Positions 7,559 to 17,588 are shown, counted from the first letter of the stretch. The stretch: 64,000 nucleotides of DNA from Reichenbachiella sp. 5M10 (GCF_002742335.1 NZ_MDGR01000007.1:3910501-3974500); one strand, 5' to 3'. Numbers and translations are program-made. The notes: a model not told the origin generated them from the sequence alone.

Positions 7559-9559
7559 CTAAGCCGGGTCAGACATAGATCCGGTTTTTTTTTGACTTCT
7601 TTCTATGAGTACTTCTGAGCAGGGTAGCTTGATCAAAAAACTCGTACCCATTCCCATGTTTGATTCTATCGTGATCTCACCTCCCAATTTTTCGATCAGC
7701 GTCTTGACGATAGACAGTCCGAGCCCCGTTGAGTTTTCGCCTCCTGTCGGACGTGCCGATAGTTTTTTGAATCGCTGAAATGCTTGATTCAAATCCTCTG
7801 AAGACATCCCAGGTCCTTGATCCACGACACTGATCATCACATGATCCAATCCAGTCATGACCTGCACCTCTACCAAACTATCGTGAGGAGAAAACTTGAT
7901 CGCATTAGAAATCAAATTGTCCATGATCCGTGTCAAATGATTTTTATCCGTCTCTACATAGATGAAGTGAGAGTCAGCATTCATACGAAAACGTATCCCC
8001 TTTCGCTCCGCATACGAGGTGTGGATCTCCAAGATCTCCGCCAAAAAACTATTGAGGTGTAGCTCTTCTTTTCGCAACTCAATAGTGTTTTCAAACCGTG
8101 TCAGATTGACCATATCTGAGATCAACGATTCTCCCCCCTCAATCACTTGCAGTGCCTTTTGATTCAGCTCGTCCTGCTCCTCGGTGAGTTGACCTACCGC
8201 ACCGACCAAACCGATCAGCGCCTTGAGGTTATTGAGAGGGGCTCGCAAATCATGCGCCACGACTGCCATTAGATTCTTTTGTTCATTGTAAGACTCCGTC
8301 AACTGCGCGTTTTGTTGTGCAGTGAGTAAGTTACTCTTCCTCAATTCACCAGACTTCTGGGCCAATAGGACATTGAGTTGGCGTTCGTTTTGATTCTTTC
8401 TCCAAAAGATCAAAATCACCACAAGCATAGCCGTCAACAATACTACTCCCGAGAATATAATGATCTTTTGGTGGCGATTTTCGACTTCCTGTATCTCCAA
8501 ATCATGCTGCTGCCTTCGGCTTGCATATTGCACCTCCAGCTCGTCAATTGTCGCTTGTTTGTTTCGTGCCAAGATCTGATTGTTGATTTCGTCAAATTCA
8601 CGATGGTACCCATACGCAAGTTTGTAATTCCCCAAACTATAGTACACATCACTCAATTGAGCATAGGCATTGCGCTCATCGATCTTACTCTCAAGCTCGA
8701 TGGCTAGAGCCAAACTATAATCCAAGTAGTACAAAGCAGAATCATACTGATTCAGTTTTTGATGAATTCGATTGAGATGATTGTACGCTGTGACTAGATA
8801 GCTTTTATAGTTCATCCTTTCGAAATAAGAAATAGCATGACTCATACTGTGCATCGAAGCGTCCAACTCATACAACTCCTCCTGTAGAATCGCTAAATTG
8901 CCATACGCCAACGCCACTCCTTTTGGGTGATCTGCTTTTTTGAAATACTCGATGGACTGATAGATATAAGGAACCGCATCATAAAAATAAGAGATGTAGT
9001 TCGCTGTGTCTCTGACACTGTTGCGCCGATCCCATCCCTTGCTGATCAGTAGTGATGCCTTGTCATTATAGGCACTACCAATCATCTGAGGATCATCCAA
9101 TCTCATCGCAATCGTTAGCTCCTTTTTGTAATAATTCGAGGCGATTTTGTAACTCTTTCGATCCACATGTACCTGCCCCAATTTTTGGTATACATTGAAT
9201 AATTTACGCTCATCTTCTTGGTCCTCAAAATAAACCATCGCCTTGAGCAAAAACATCTCCGCAGAATCCAAATCCCCTTTGTCCAGATATATAATGCCTA
9301 GCAAATCGTATGCTTCATAGATCCCTTCATCATACTGCAGCTTGATAGACAGAGCGACAGATTCCCATACACGATCTAGCGCTTCGTGTTTGTTTCCGTA
9401 CGACAACTCAAAAATCAGTTCGTTGAGAAGCTGAACCTTGTTGGTATCTTCCTTACTAGCAGACAATAGCGCCTTAAGGCTGTCCACCTTATGGGATTGA
9501 CCCATCATATCCAAAAAAGTCAACAGGAGGAAGGATAAAAACAAGAGATATCTCTTCAT
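7559..9559 (-). CDS. TPR-sensor histidine kinase
   Basis: A 666-residue membrane kinase. The start at 9559 was chosen because a signal peptide (M-K-R-Y-L-L-F-L-S-F-L-L-L) begins there; an in-frame extension to 9598 adds nothing recognisable. Domain order is signal peptide, periplasmic TPR-like helical repeats (about 30-345), one membrane segment (about 370-390), a short coiled coil, HisKA with the phospho-acceptor H-D-L-R-A-P-L-N-N, then HATPase_c with N-x-x-x-N (N-L-I-S-N-A-I-K-F), D-Q-G-P-G-M and G-L-G-L-S-I-V-K. No response regulator gene is adjacent, so it is an orphan kinase; the TPR sensor suggests that it senses protein or peptide ligands, which is inference. It converges on gpmI. Confidence 0.92.
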   Translation of the reverse strand: MKRYLLFLSFLLLTFLDMMGQSHKVDSLKALLSASKEDTNKVQLLNELIFELSYGNKHEALDRVWESVALSIKLQYDEGIYEAYDLLGIIYLDKGDLDSAEMFLLKAMVYFEDQEDERKLFNVYQKLGQVHVDRKSYKIASNYYKKELTIAMRLDDPQMIGSAYNDKASLLISKGWDRRNSVRDTANYISYFYDAVPYIYQSIEYFKKADHPKGVALAYGNLAILQEELYELDASMHSMSHAISYFERMNYKSYLVTAYNHLNRIHQKLNQYDSALYYLDYSLALAIELESKIDERNAYAQLSDVYYSLGNYKLAYGYHREFDEINNQILARNKQATIDELEVQYASRRQQHDLEIQEVENRHQKIIIFSGVVLLTAMLVVILIFWRKNQNERQLNVLLAQKSGELRKSNLLTAQQNAQLTESYNEQKNLMAVVAHDLRAPLNNLKALIGLVGAVGQLTEEQDELNQKALQVIEGGESLISDMVNLTRFENTIELRKEELHLNSFLAEILEIHTSYAERKGIRFRMNADSHFIYVETDKNHLTRIMDNLISNAIKFSPHDSLVEVQVMTGLDHVMISVVDQGPGMSSEDLNQAFQRFKKLSARPTGGENSTGLGLSIVKTLIEKLGGEITIESNMGMGTSFLIKLPCSEVLIERSQKKTGSMSDPA
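7564..7593 (+). terminator. Rho-independent terminator of gpmI, inside the 3' end of the opposing kinase gene
   Basis: The arms CCGGGTC (7564-7570) and GATCCGG (7578-7584) pair with one G:U and are followed by nine T residues (7585-7593). The element lies within the last codons of the minus-strand kinase; read from that strand, the T-run contributes the lysine codons near its C-terminus. Confidence 0.8.
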
Positions 9560-9687
9560 GCTGAAAAGATACAGATTAAGTTCCAAAATAGGCAACAACC
9601 CAAGCCATGAAAGCCCTTAGAATTATCCCACACAAAGCCTCTGGTCTCTTCTGCCTTTCTGGCTCTACAGAACATAGATGATTTCTA

Positions 9688-11085
9688 TCAAACCCTTGTA
9701 TCCTTCCATTTGCCTCTTTTAAACAGCCACACACAAGCTACAGCGTGCAAGGCAAAAGCAATCGATACAGACACAATCGCCCCCGAAAATCCAAAGTCCC
9801 ATTCCATTGCCAACAAGTATGCCAGCGGAATTTGAATCAACCAAAAGAAAACAATATTCATCAAAGTAGGCGTTTTGGTGTCTCCCGCCCCATTGAAACC
9901 CTGGCTGATGACCATCCCGTAAGCAAAAGTGATGTACCCCACACAAATAATCCTCAGCGCCAAAGCTCCATACTCTCCTGTGACCACATCATCCGAAAAG
10001 ATACTCACAAACTCCGGTGCCATTATAAAAAACAAGATCGAAACCGAAAACAAAAACACCGTATTGACATGAGCAGTTACCCACACCGATCGCTCCGCCC
10101 GGTCAGGTTTTCCCGCTCCTAGATTTTGCCCTACAAGGGTCGCCGCTGCATTGGCCATCCCCCATGAGGGCAAGATTGTAAACACGATGATTCGAAACGC
10201 AATCGTATACCCCGCCAAGGCCGCCGAGCCAAATTCTGAAATGATACGCACCAACAAAAGCCAACTGGCTGACTCGATGAGAAACTGTCCCATACCTCCT
10301 GCCCCAATCCGAACAATACGCTGAAGGGTCCTCCATTTGAACTTGAGATTGTCAATCGTCAAAGTAATGATACGCCGGCCACTCATCAATCCAAAGACTT
10401 GATAAAACACGCCCATCGAGCGGCCAATAGTCGTCGCAATAGCGGCCCCTTCCACTCCAAAAGCAGGAATAGGACCCAACCCAAAAATAAACAACGGGTC
10501 CAGCAGGATATTGAGCCCGTTGGCAATCCAAAGCGAACGCATCGCCATGGACGCATCACCAGCTCCACGATAGATGGCATTGATCAGAAACAAAAGCATA
10601 ATACACAAATTGCCCCCGAGCATGACCTTGGTATATCCATGACCATTGGCAATGAGCTTTTCCGAACCTCCCATCAAGCGCAGTATATCTTCCGCATACC
10701 CTATCCCGACGATCGATATCCCGATAGAAAACACGACGGCCACCATGATCGCCTGAAACGCCGCGTCCGCTGCTTTCTTTGGTTTCTTTTCTCCAATGCG
10801 GCGAGACACGACAGCTGTAGCAGCCATACTCAATCCAATGCCTATGGCGTAGACCATCATCATCACAGACTCCGTCAGCCCAACTGTCGCGACAGCATCT
10901 ACACTGACTTTCCCCACAAAATACACATCCACCACTGCAAACAGTGCTTCCATGATCATCTCGAGCACCATCGGTACAGACAGCAAGAAAATCGCACGAT
11001 TGATACTCCCTGTCGTAAACTCGGTCTCTTTGCCTCGCAAAGCGAGCAAAAAATACTTATATATCTTATTGATTTGATCGAACAT
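9688..11085 (-). CDS. MATE family multidrug/Na+-coupled efflux transporter
   Basis: A 465-residue protein with 12 predicted membrane segments and MATE hallmarks: S-V-P-M-V-L-E-M near the N-terminus, V-D-V-Y-F-V-G in the first loop, and G-A-G-D-T-K-T-P-T in the second half. The frame stays open upstream to 11352, but that extension is basic and unlike MATE proteins; the ATG at 11085 (M-F-D-Q-I-N-K-I-Y) gives a normal length. MATE pumps export cationic drugs or metabolites in exchange for Na+ or H+. It stands alone, divergent from the small lipoprotein gene at 11300, and the substrate cannot be predicted. Confidence 0.92.
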   Translation of the reverse strand: MFDQINKIYKYFLLALRGKETEFTTGSINRAIFLLSVPMVLEMIMEALFAVVDVYFVGKVSVDAVATVGLTESVMMMVYAIGIGLSMAATAVVSRRIGEKKPKKAADAAFQAIMVAVVFSIGISIVGIGYAEDILRLMGGSEKLIANGHGYTKVMLGGNLCIMLLFLINAIYRGAGDASMAMRSLWIANGLNILLDPLFIFGLGPIPAFGVEGAAIATTIGRSMGVFYQVFGLMSGRRIITLTIDNLKFKWRTLQRIVRIGAGGMGQFLIESASWLLLVRIISEFGSAALAGYTIAFRIIVFTILPSWGMANAAATLVGQNLGAGKPDRAERSVWVTAHVNTVFLFSVSILFFIMAPEFVSIFSDDVVTGEYGALALRIICVGYITFAYGMVISQGFNGAGDTKTPTLMNIVFFWLIQIPLAYLLAMEWDFGFSGAIVSVSIAFALHAVACVWLFKRGKWKDTRV

Positions 11086-11299
11086 AGAAGTCATGAGAAT
11101 TGTAGTTAAGCGTAAAGTAAAAGAAGTGATTGTGAGGCCTAGAGTTAGGCGTACTGACAGACGACGGGATTCTTTCTTCTTGTTAACATGACTCCATTCG
11201 GATTTTTGGTCATGCAATCTACGTAGATTTCGGATTTGGTAGCGCACACCGCGTACAATTTTCTTCCAACCTATCCCTCTCAAACTGTGTCTATAGCAT

Positions 11300-11728
11300 A
11301 TGAAGAAAAAAATCATTCTAACCGTAGGCTCAGTGGTAGGCCTCTTGCTCATCGTACTATGGATGAGCAGTTGCCAGCAGGACGAGCCGCCTCGCTATGT
11401 CTCTCTCTCCGACACCTTTGTACTCTCCCTAGACGAGGTGGTTTATCTACACGTAGAAAAAGACAGCATCAGATTTGAAGAAGTACTTGAGGACTCTTTG
11501 TGCCCAGACACCGCACTATGCATACGCCAAGGTTCCTTCACCATACAGTGCGCATTCAATCAGCAAAAATTCAACCTATCCATCGGCTCAGTCCTTCCAA
11601 ACTCGGCACAAGTCTCTGGATACACAGTCTCCTTGACTCAAGTCGTATGGGTAGACCACTGGCCCACTACAAATAAAACAAGCAACCCCACTACCGTAGA
11701 GTTGCTTGTCACAAAAAACCTTGAATAG
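11300..11728 (+). CDS. Small hypothetical lipoprotein with paired cysteines
   Basis: A 142-residue protein whose N-terminus is a membrane-spanning or signal segment ending S-S-C (Cys at residue 25), a plausible lipobox. The mature part has a D-S-L-C-P-D-T-A-L-C-I-R-Q-G element that resembles the D-S-R-C-P-x-x-x-x-C-x-W-x-G motif of a widespread family of small Bacteroidota secreted proteins of unknown function. The two cysteines, six residues apart, could form a disulfide. It has no obvious operon partner: the MATE gene diverges upstream and the M3 peptidase gene converges from downstream, with only 5 bases between the stops. Confidence 0.65.
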   Translation: MKKKIILTVGSVVGLLLIVLWMSSCQQDEPPRYVSLSDTFVLSLDEVVYLHVEKDSIRFEEVLEDSLCPDTALCIRQGSFTIQCAFNQQKFNLSIGSVLPNSAQVSGYTVSLTQVVWVDHWPTTNKTSNPTTVELLVTKNLE

Positions 11729-11733
11729 TCTCA

Positions 11734-13776
11734 TTATTTCAAACCACTCCGCTCAAGCAGTGCGTCCACGGTTGGTTCCTGTCCTCTAAATCGCTTGTAC
11801 AAGTCCATCGGATGCTCACTCCCTCCTCTAGACAAGATGTGATCACGAAAGGAAGTCGCAACTTCTTTGTTGAAAATGCCCTTTTCCTTGAACAAAGAGA
11901 ATGCATCAGCATCCAAAACCTCCGCCCATTTGTAGCTATAATATCCTGCAGCATAGCCTCCTTGAAAAATATGGCTAAACTGCGTACTCATACAAGCTCC
12001 ATCTATGGGCTTGAAAAGCTCGGTACGTGACATGGCTTGGCGCTCAAACCCCACCACACTCTCTACCTCCAACTCTTCGCCTCGCAGCGAGTGCCAAGCC
12101 ATATCCATCAATCCAAAACTCAACTGACGCATGGTCTGATAACCTTCGTTGAAATTGGACGACTGCTTTATCTTTTGGATGTATTCCTCTGGGATGGTCT
12201 CTCCTGTCTCGTAATGCTTGGCAAACAAATCCAGGCATTCCTTCTCCTGAACCCAGTTTTCTAAGACCTGAGAAGGCAATTCCACAAAGTCCCAGTACAC
12301 ACTCGTCCCACTCAGTGACGCATATTTGCTATTGGCTAGCATTCCGTGGAGTGCATGTCCAAACTCGTGAAACAAAGTTTCCACCTCGTTGTATGTCAGC
12401 AGCGAAGGCTTCGTCCCCGTAGCTGGTGTGAAGTTGCACACAATCGATACAATCGGCCGATGATCTACTCCATCATTGTACTGACTCTTATAGGAGGTCA
12501 TCCATGCCCCGCCACGCTTACCTTCTCGAGGAAAGTAGTCCTCAAAAAACACCGCAATATGCTTGCCCGATTCATCGAGCACTTCGTAGGCGCTCACTTC
12601 CTCATGATAGACCGGTATCTCGACGTTCTTCTTGAAAGTCAAACCATACAAACGCTTCGCCACTTCGAATATTCCTTGCACCGCATTCTCCAACTTGAAG
12701 TACGGCCGCAACATTTCATCATTGATCTGAAACTTTTCGTTTTTGAGTTTCTGCGCATAATACGACCAATCCCATCGTTCGAGTTCTCCTTTGAGTCCTT
12801 GCGCTTTTGCGAAAGCTTTGACCTCTTCGACTTCTTCCTTGGCTTTCGGAGTGGCTTTTTCCAATAAGTCATTCAAAAACGAATTGACCTTGTCTGGAGA
12901 CTCTGCCATCCGCTCTTCCAATACATAATCCGCATAACTGTCATACCCCAGTAATTTTGCCTGCGCATAGCGAAGAGCCACTATTTTTTTGACGTTCTCC
13001 TGATTGTCATGGGCGTCACCCTTAGAAGCCTTGGACATGTAAGCGCGGTAGAGTTTTTCCCTCAACTCTCGACGATCAGCATACTCCATGAAAGGAACAA
13101 AACTCGGTGCTTGTAGTGTAATCAACCATTGATTTTTGTAGCCCTTTTGCTCTGCTGCTAGAGCTGCAGCATCACGTACACCCTCGGGGAGTCCTGCTAA
13201 ATCGTCCTCGTGTTCGAGGATGAGTTCGTAAGCATTGGTTTCGGCAAGTACATTCTCTCCAAATTTGAGTTGAAGCTGTGCCAGCTCTTTGGCATTCTCA
13301 CCATAGATCTTCTTCTCTTCATCACTGAGGTTAGCACCACTGCGGATAAACCCCTTGTAGGTCTTCTCCAGCAGCATCTGATCCTCCGCATCGAGTATCG
13401 ACTGATCTATCGTATCGTATACAGATTTGACTCGATCAAATAGCTCTTGGTTTTGCATGATAGCATTGCTGTAGTCGGTCAAGAGAGGTGACAACTTCGA
13501 AGCGAGTGCCTGCATCTCGTCAGACGTCTCTGCCGAGTTGAGATTAAAAAACACTTCTGCTACTGCAGACAATTGCTTGCCACTACGGTCCAGAGCGACG
13601 AGTGTATTTTCGAAAGTCGCTGCATCCGAACTATTCGCCAGTGCATCGATCTCTGCCAAGGACTCCTCGATCAATTGCTTGACCGCTGATTCATAATGTA
13701 TTAACTCAATGGCAGCAAATGGCGCCACACCAAAAGGGCCTGTGAAGGGCTCCAACAAAGGATTCTTATCTGACAT
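11734..13776 (-). CDS. M3 family metallopeptidase (oligopeptidase A / Dcp type)
   Basis: A 680-residue zinc peptidase with the family motif F-H-E-F-G-H-A-L-H-G, giving two His ligands and the catalytic Glu, in the C-terminal half, and the usual all-helical N-terminal half. Length matches oligopeptidase A and peptidyl-dipeptidase Dcp (about 680). No signal peptide is seen, so it probably trims peptides in the cytoplasm. The ATG at 13776 is preferred over an in-frame TTG four codons upstream. Choosing between OpA and Dcp from motifs alone is not secure. It is transcribed alone. Confidence 0.93.
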   Translation of the reverse strand: MSDKNPLLEPFTGPFGVAPFAAIELIHYESAVKQLIEESLAEIDALANSSDAATFENTLVALDRSGKQLSAVAEVFFNLNSAETSDEMQALASKLSPLLTDYSNAIMQNQELFDRVKSVYDTIDQSILDAEDQMLLEKTYKGFIRSGANLSDEEKKIYGENAKELAQLQLKFGENVLAETNAYELILEHEDDLAGLPEGVRDAAALAAEQKGYKNQWLITLQAPSFVPFMEYADRRELREKLYRAYMSKASKGDAHDNQENVKKIVALRYAQAKLLGYDSYADYVLEERMAESPDKVNSFLNDLLEKATPKAKEEVEEVKAFAKAQGLKGELERWDWSYYAQKLKNEKFQINDEMLRPYFKLENAVQGIFEVAKRLYGLTFKKNVEIPVYHEEVSAYEVLDESGKHIAVFFEDYFPREGKRGGAWMTSYKSQYNDGVDHRPIVSIVCNFTPATGTKPSLLTYNEVETLFHEFGHALHGMLANSKYASLSGTSVYWDFVELPSQVLENWVQEKECLDLFAKHYETGETIPEEYIQKIKQSSNFNEGYQTMRQLSFGLMDMAWHSLRGEELEVESVVGFERQAMSRTELFKPIDGACMSTQFSHIFQGGYAAGYYSYKWAEVLDADAFSLFKEKGIFNKEVATSFRDHILSRGGSEHPMDLYKRFRGQEPTVDALLERSGLK

Positions 13777-13925
13777 AGTCTTATTCAAAATTTTGGAATG
13801 CTAAATTATAGGATTGTGAACCAATATTGATTTTCCTAATTTCTTTTCACAAAAAAATCATCTACAGCTGTTGCATACTGTCTCTTTTATGACAAATTTT
13901 ATACTGAACATAATTTTTTAAACAC

Positions 13926-14426
13926 ATGAAAAAACTTTTAGCAATCGCGGTACTGTTATTTGCCGCTAACACAATGTACGCACAGCAGGGCAGCATGTAT
14001 GCTGGTGGTGGAATCGGTTTTGCCGAAGACTATTGGAAATTCGCTCCAGAAGCAGGATACTGGTTACAGGACAACCTCCAGTTGGGTCTTGTATTGCACC
14101 TCGAAGGGGACAATACTGGCGCTACTGATGTGACAACCATCGCTCCACATGTCTACGGTAGATACTGGTGGCCTATCTCAGAGAAATTCTCTTTGTATGC
14201 AGGCGCCAATATAAGAATCAATTCTGTATCCTCTGACCCTGGAGACTCTGATACAAACGTAGATGTTTTTGCTGACGGAGGTTTCGCTTTCGCTATCGCG
14301 CCGAGATGGGGCATGGTCGGTCGAATCGTTTCGGTTGGCTTGATCAACGAGAGCTTCACTTTGGATGCCAACATGTCTCCACAGTCGATGTTCAACGTAG
14401 GTATTTACTATACGTTCAAACAATAA
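13926..14426 (+). CDS. Small outer-membrane beta-barrel protein
   Basis: A 166-residue protein with a clear signal peptide (M-K-K-L-L-A-I-A-V-L-L-F-A-A-N-T-M-Y-A-Q) followed by alternating hydrophobic/polar strands and a terminal aromatic strand (V-G-I-Y-Y-T-F-K-Q), as in 8-stranded OmpX/OmpA-type barrels. Function is unknown; such barrels are often abundant structural or stress-related outer-membrane proteins. It is monocistronic, with an AT-rich upstream region and a hairpin after the stop shared with queG on the other strand. Confidence 0.82.
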   Translation: MKKLLAIAVLLFAANTMYAQQGSMYAGGGIGFAEDYWKFAPEAGYWLQDNLQLGLVLHLEGDNTGATDVTTIAPHVYGRYWWPISEKFSLYAGANIRINSVSSDPGDSDTNVDVFADGGFAFAIAPRWGMVGRIVSVGLINESFTLDANMSPQSMFNVGIYYTFKQ

Positions 14427-14465
14427 AAAACCAACCTAACACTTTTGTTTTCAAAGGTGTTAGGT
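14424..14465 (-). terminator. Terminator of queG/ruvB unit, possibly bidirectional
   Basis: Arms at 14434-14445 and 14454-14465 read as ACCTAACAC...GTGTTAGGT with one G:U. On the minus strand the stem is followed by a TTTTTTATTG run (14430 down to 14421). The stem includes the queG stop codon. On the plus strand it could also stop the outer-membrane-protein transcript, but there is no T-run that way. Confidence 0.65.
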
Positions 14466-15401
14466 ATTCCTACTTTTCGCGAAAGCGACGTTCTTCTTCA
14501 AGCCTTCGTATTTGGCTCGCTTCACAGCCGACCCTCTGAATACCTCCCGAAACACCTCCTCCGTCATTTCTTCCCAGTCCGACTTGGACCATTCATCCAG
14601 CTGAGCATGTGGCATGAAACTCTCCTCTTGATGCGGTTTTGAAAACCGATTCCATGGGCACACATCCTGACAAATGTCACACCCAAACACCCAATTCTCC
14701 ATTTTGCCTTGAAACTCACTCGGAATCTGATCTCTGAGCTCGATCGTCAAGTATGAGATACAGCGACTCCCGTCCACCACATAAGGCTCTGGAATAGCAT
14801 CCGTCGGACAAGCATCCATACACTTGGTACATGTCCCGCAATAGTCTTTGACCGGACTGTCATAATCCAGTTCTACATCCAAGATGATCTCTGCCAAAAA
14901 GAAAAAAGATCCGCTCTTCTTATTGAGCAACAAAGAGTTCTTTCCCACCCAACCGATGCCTGCCTTGGCGGCCCAAGCTCGCTCATGGACGGGTGCCGAA
15001 TCCACAAAAACACGTGCATTGACCTCCCCGACCTGCTCGATGACCTCCTGGAGCACTGTCTTGAGTTTTGGCTTGATGATGTAGTGATAATCCTTGCCGT
15101 AGGCATATTTGGCGATTTTGTAGTTGTCCTCCTTCGCTAGATTACTTTCGGGGAAATAATTGTAACTCAATGAAATCACCGTCTTTGCCCCTTCAACAAG
15201 TTTGCGGGGATCGAGGCGCTTGTCAAAATGATTGGCCATATACCCCATCTCTCCATGCATCCCTTGGTTGAGCCAGCGTTCCAGCTTGGGTGCCTCCTCA
15301 GCTAGAAAATCCGCTTTGGCAATCCCACAGGCCATGAACCCCTCCTGAAGAGCCTTTTGTTTGATGAGATGTGTGAGTTTAACCCTATCCAAATCAGTCA
15401 A
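14460..15401 (-). CDS. queG: Epoxyqueuosine reductase
   Basis: A 313-residue cobalamin- and iron-sulfur-dependent enzyme that performs the last step of queuosine synthesis, reducing epoxyqueuosine in the tRNA wobble base. Two [4Fe-4S] motifs are clear: [12 protein letters not shown] and C-D-I-C-Q-D-V-C-P. The H-G-E-M-G-Y-M family segment is near the N-terminus. The likely start is a TTG at 15401, because the conserved N-terminal helix ([11 protein letters not shown]) begins well before the first internal Met at residue 23. That TTG overlaps the ruvB stop by 8 bases, which implies translational coupling. Confidence 0.93.
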   Translation of the reverse strand: MTDLDRVKLTHLIKQKALQEGFMACGIAKADFLAEEAPKLERWLNQGMHGEMGYMANHFDKRLDPRKLVEGAKTVISLSYNYFPESNLAKEDNYKIAKYAYGKDYHYIIKPKLKTVLQEVIEQVGEVNARVFVDSAPVHERAWAAKAGIGWVGKNSLLLNKKSGSFFFLAEIILDVELDYDSPVKDYCGTCTKCMDACPTDAIPEPYVVDGSRCISYLTIELRDQIPSEFQGKMENWVFGCDICQDVCPWNRFSKPHQEESFMPHAQLDEWSKSDWEEMTEEVFREVFRGSAVKRAKYEGLKKNVAFAKSRNT

Positions 15402-16422
15402 ACAAAGTCCCCATCCGCGAAGGAGGTACGATTTTCAGATGCTTATAAGCGAGTTCGGTGCACTCCCTGCCGCGGCTAGTACGCTTGATATAGCCCTCCT
15501 GTATCAGAAAAGGCTCATATACTTCTTCGATTGTATCGGCCTCCTCCCCACACGCCGTGGCAATAGTAGAGATCCCTACTGGCCCTCCTTTGAACTTATT
15601 GATAATTGTCGACAAGATACGATTGTCCATCACATCCAACCCGTTTGCGTCTACATCCAATGCGTCGAGTGCCATGTTGGTTATTTCTTTTGTGATGGTG
15701 CCATTCCCTTTGATCTGAGCAAAATCTCGCGTACGACGCAGCAGATTATTGGCAATCCTAGGAGTACCTCGACTCCTGCGTGCCAGCTCGAAGGCTGCAT
15801 TTTCATCTATCGGGGTATTGAGTATCGCCGACGAACGCTTGACAATCTTGGACAACAACGTCGAATCATAATATTCCAATCGTGCATTGATCCCAAACCG
15901 AGCACGCAATGGAGAGGTCAACAATCCCGAACGAGTCGTCGCTCCAATAAGCGTGAAGGGATTCAATCCGATCTGAACGGATCGTGCATTGGGACCCGAA
16001 TCGAGCATGATATCGATGCGGTAATCCTCCATCGCAGAGTAGAGATACTCCTCCACCACAGAATTGAGTCGGTGGATCTCATCGATAAAAAGCACGTCGT
16101 TTGGCTCTAAGTTGGTGAGCAACCCTGCCAAATCTCCTGGCTTATCCAGTACTGGACCAGAAGTGATCTTGATACTCGCATCCAGTTCGTTGGAAATGAT
16201 ATGAGACAAGGTAGTCTTACCCAGGCCTGGAGGGCCATGCAAGAGCACATGGTCCAATGGTTCGGATCGCTGTTTGGCCGCCTGCACAAATATTTTGATA
16301 TTGTCCACCACTTTTTGCTGCCCCGAAAAATCATCAAACGACAAGGGTCGCAGTGCTTTTTCAAACTCTACCTCTTCGGGCACCATGTCTTCACCGTCTG
16401 AATTCAAATAATCTTCTCTCAT
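15394..16422 (-). CDS. ruvB: Holliday junction branch migration helicase RuvB
   Basis: A 342-residue AAA+ motor that, with RuvA and RuvC, moves and resolves Holliday junctions. Walker A is [10 protein letters not shown], Walker B is F-I-D-E-I-H-R-L, and sensor I is G-A-T-T-R-S-G. The winged-helix DNA-binding end contains [12 protein letters not shown]-x-R-G-R. Length is normal. It is the first gene of a two-gene unit with queG; ruvA and ruvC are not in the window. Confidence 0.98.
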   Translation of the reverse strand: MREDYLNSDGEDMVPEEVEFEKALRPLSFDDFSGQQKVVDNIKIFVQAAKQRSEPLDHVLLHGPPGLGKTTLSHIISNELDASIKITSGPVLDKPGDLAGLLTNLEPNDVLFIDEIHRLNSVVEEYLYSAMEDYRIDIMLDSGPNARSVQIGLNPFTLIGATTRSGLLTSPLRARFGINARLEYYDSTLLSKIVKRSSAILNTPIDENAAFELARRSRGTPRIANNLLRRTRDFAQIKGNGTITKEITNMALDALDVDANGLDVMDNRILSTIINKFKGGPVGISTIATACGEEADTIEEVYEPFLIQEGYIKRTSRGRECTELAYKHLKIVPPSRMGTLFD

Positions 16423-16464
16423 CTAGGATCTCTAATCAACAACTAAAAATAGGGACATTCGAAG

Positions 16465-16472
16465 CAAAATTA
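16465..16472 (-). promoter_or_regulatory. Candidate -7 element for ruvB-queG
   Basis: Read on the minus strand this is TAATTTTG, an exact TAnnTTTG match about 43 bases before the ruvB ATG. A TTG on the same strand at 16498-16496 is a possible -33 element. Confidence 0.4.
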
Positions 16473-16568
16473 GTGATTCTCTGATAGAAAGGAATCAACA
16501 AGTTTTGACGTTGTTTCACATTCTAGTCTTTCTTCGATTTCTTTGCGCTCCGATATCGATCCTCACAC

Positions 16569-17588
16569 ATGCAAAAAAGAAGAATATTATTAATCGTTTT
16601 GGCCATAGGTATACTGGTTGTTTGGCGCCAGCTTCATAAAGATGAAGAAGCAAAAATCACCCATCTCAAAGGCACGACGATGGGAGTTGTCCCCTATTCG
16701 ATTAAATATATCGACTTAGCTGGTCGTGACTATCAACTTGAAATCGATTCACTCTTGGTGGATTTCAACGAATCCCTCTCGACTTACATCCCGAGTTCTG
16801 AAATCTCTACCTTCAATGAAACCAATCACGCCAACTATGAAACTGCCTATCTCTACCCCATGCTGCGTATCAGTCAGGAGATTTACCAAAAAAGCCATGG
16901 CGCTTTTGACCCAACCATCGGTCCATTGGTCAATGTGTGGGGCTTTGGTCCACAACAAAAACTAAGTCTAGACAGTAGTCTGGTAGATTCACTTATTCAG
17001 ATCGTAGGATTTGACAAAGTCAAATTTGACCAGCAGAGAGCCAGCAAGCCTGCCAATACCTACCTCGACTTTAGCGCGACAGCCAAAGGATATGGCGTGG
17101 ACATAGTCGCAGACTTCCTCTATGCCCAAGGTATCCGCAACTACATGGTAGAGATCGGTGGTGAAGTCGTCTGTCGAGGCAAAAACGAAAAAGGAACTTA
17201 CTGGAAAATTGGCATAGAAAAACCAGAAATGAACCGCCAAGCGGGGACATTATTTGCAACGACGTTTGTCAAAAACACCGCCCTTGCCACTTCAGGCAAT
17301 TACCGCAACTACTACAAAGAAAACGGGCAAATCATCTCTCACACAATTAGTCCATACACAGGGTTTCCAATTCGTCACAACCTCTTGAGTGCATCGATCT
17401 ACGCGCCAAACTGTGCCCTAGCCGACGGCTATGCTACCGCATGTATGGTGCTCGGCGTAGACCGCTCCATCCAGATGATCGAGGACAACAAGGAACTAGA
17501 AGGGTTCTTAATCTTTTCTGCTGAAGACGGGAGCTTGGCGACCTATGCTTCCAAAGGAGTACAGTCCCTCATCGAGGTACTCCCCTAA
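16569..17588 (+). CDS. apbE: FAD:protein FMN transferase
   Basis: A 339-residue ApbE-family enzyme that attaches FMN to threonine residues of flavoproteins such as NqrB/NqrC or RnfG. Motifs are the early K-G-T-T-M-G segment, Y-L-D-F-S-A-T-A-K-G-Y-G-V-D, V-E-I-G-G-E-V-V-C-R-G, and the late T-A-C-M-V-L-G segment. An N-terminal hydrophobic helix (residues 6-20) anchors or exports it, as usual for the family. It overlaps the convergent globin gene by 4 bases at the 3' end. No flavoprotein substrate gene is nearby. Confidence 0.94.
   Translation: MQKRRILLIVLAIGILVVWRQLHKDEEAKITHLKGTTMGVVPYSIKYIDLAGRDYQLEIDSLLVDFNESLSTYIPSSEISTFNETNHANYETAYLYPMLRISQEIYQKSHGAFDPTIGPLVNVWGFGPQQKLSLDSSLVDSLIQIVGFDKVKFDQQRASKPANTYLDFSATAKGYGVDIVADFLYAQGIRNYMVEIGGEVVCRGKNEKGTYWKIGIEKPEMNRQAGTLFATTFVKNTALATSGNYRNYYKENGQIISHTISPYTGFPIRHNLLSASIYAPNCALADGYATACMVLGVDRSIQMIEDNKELEGFLIFSAEDGSLATYASKGVQSLIEVLP

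Noticed and set aside
10399-11109. 236-codon plus-strand frame opposite the MATE gene
   Set aside because: Low-complexity His/Arg/Asn-rich translation in the shadow of a well-supported gene, with no start signal or domain.
12346-12867. 173-codon plus-strand frame opposite the M3 peptidase
   Set aside because: Antisense shadow with no start signal; the peptidase motif on the other strand is decisive.
15361-16110. 249-codon plus-strand frame opposite ruvB
   Set aside because: Antisense shadow; ruvB is unambiguous and the translation has no recognisable domain.
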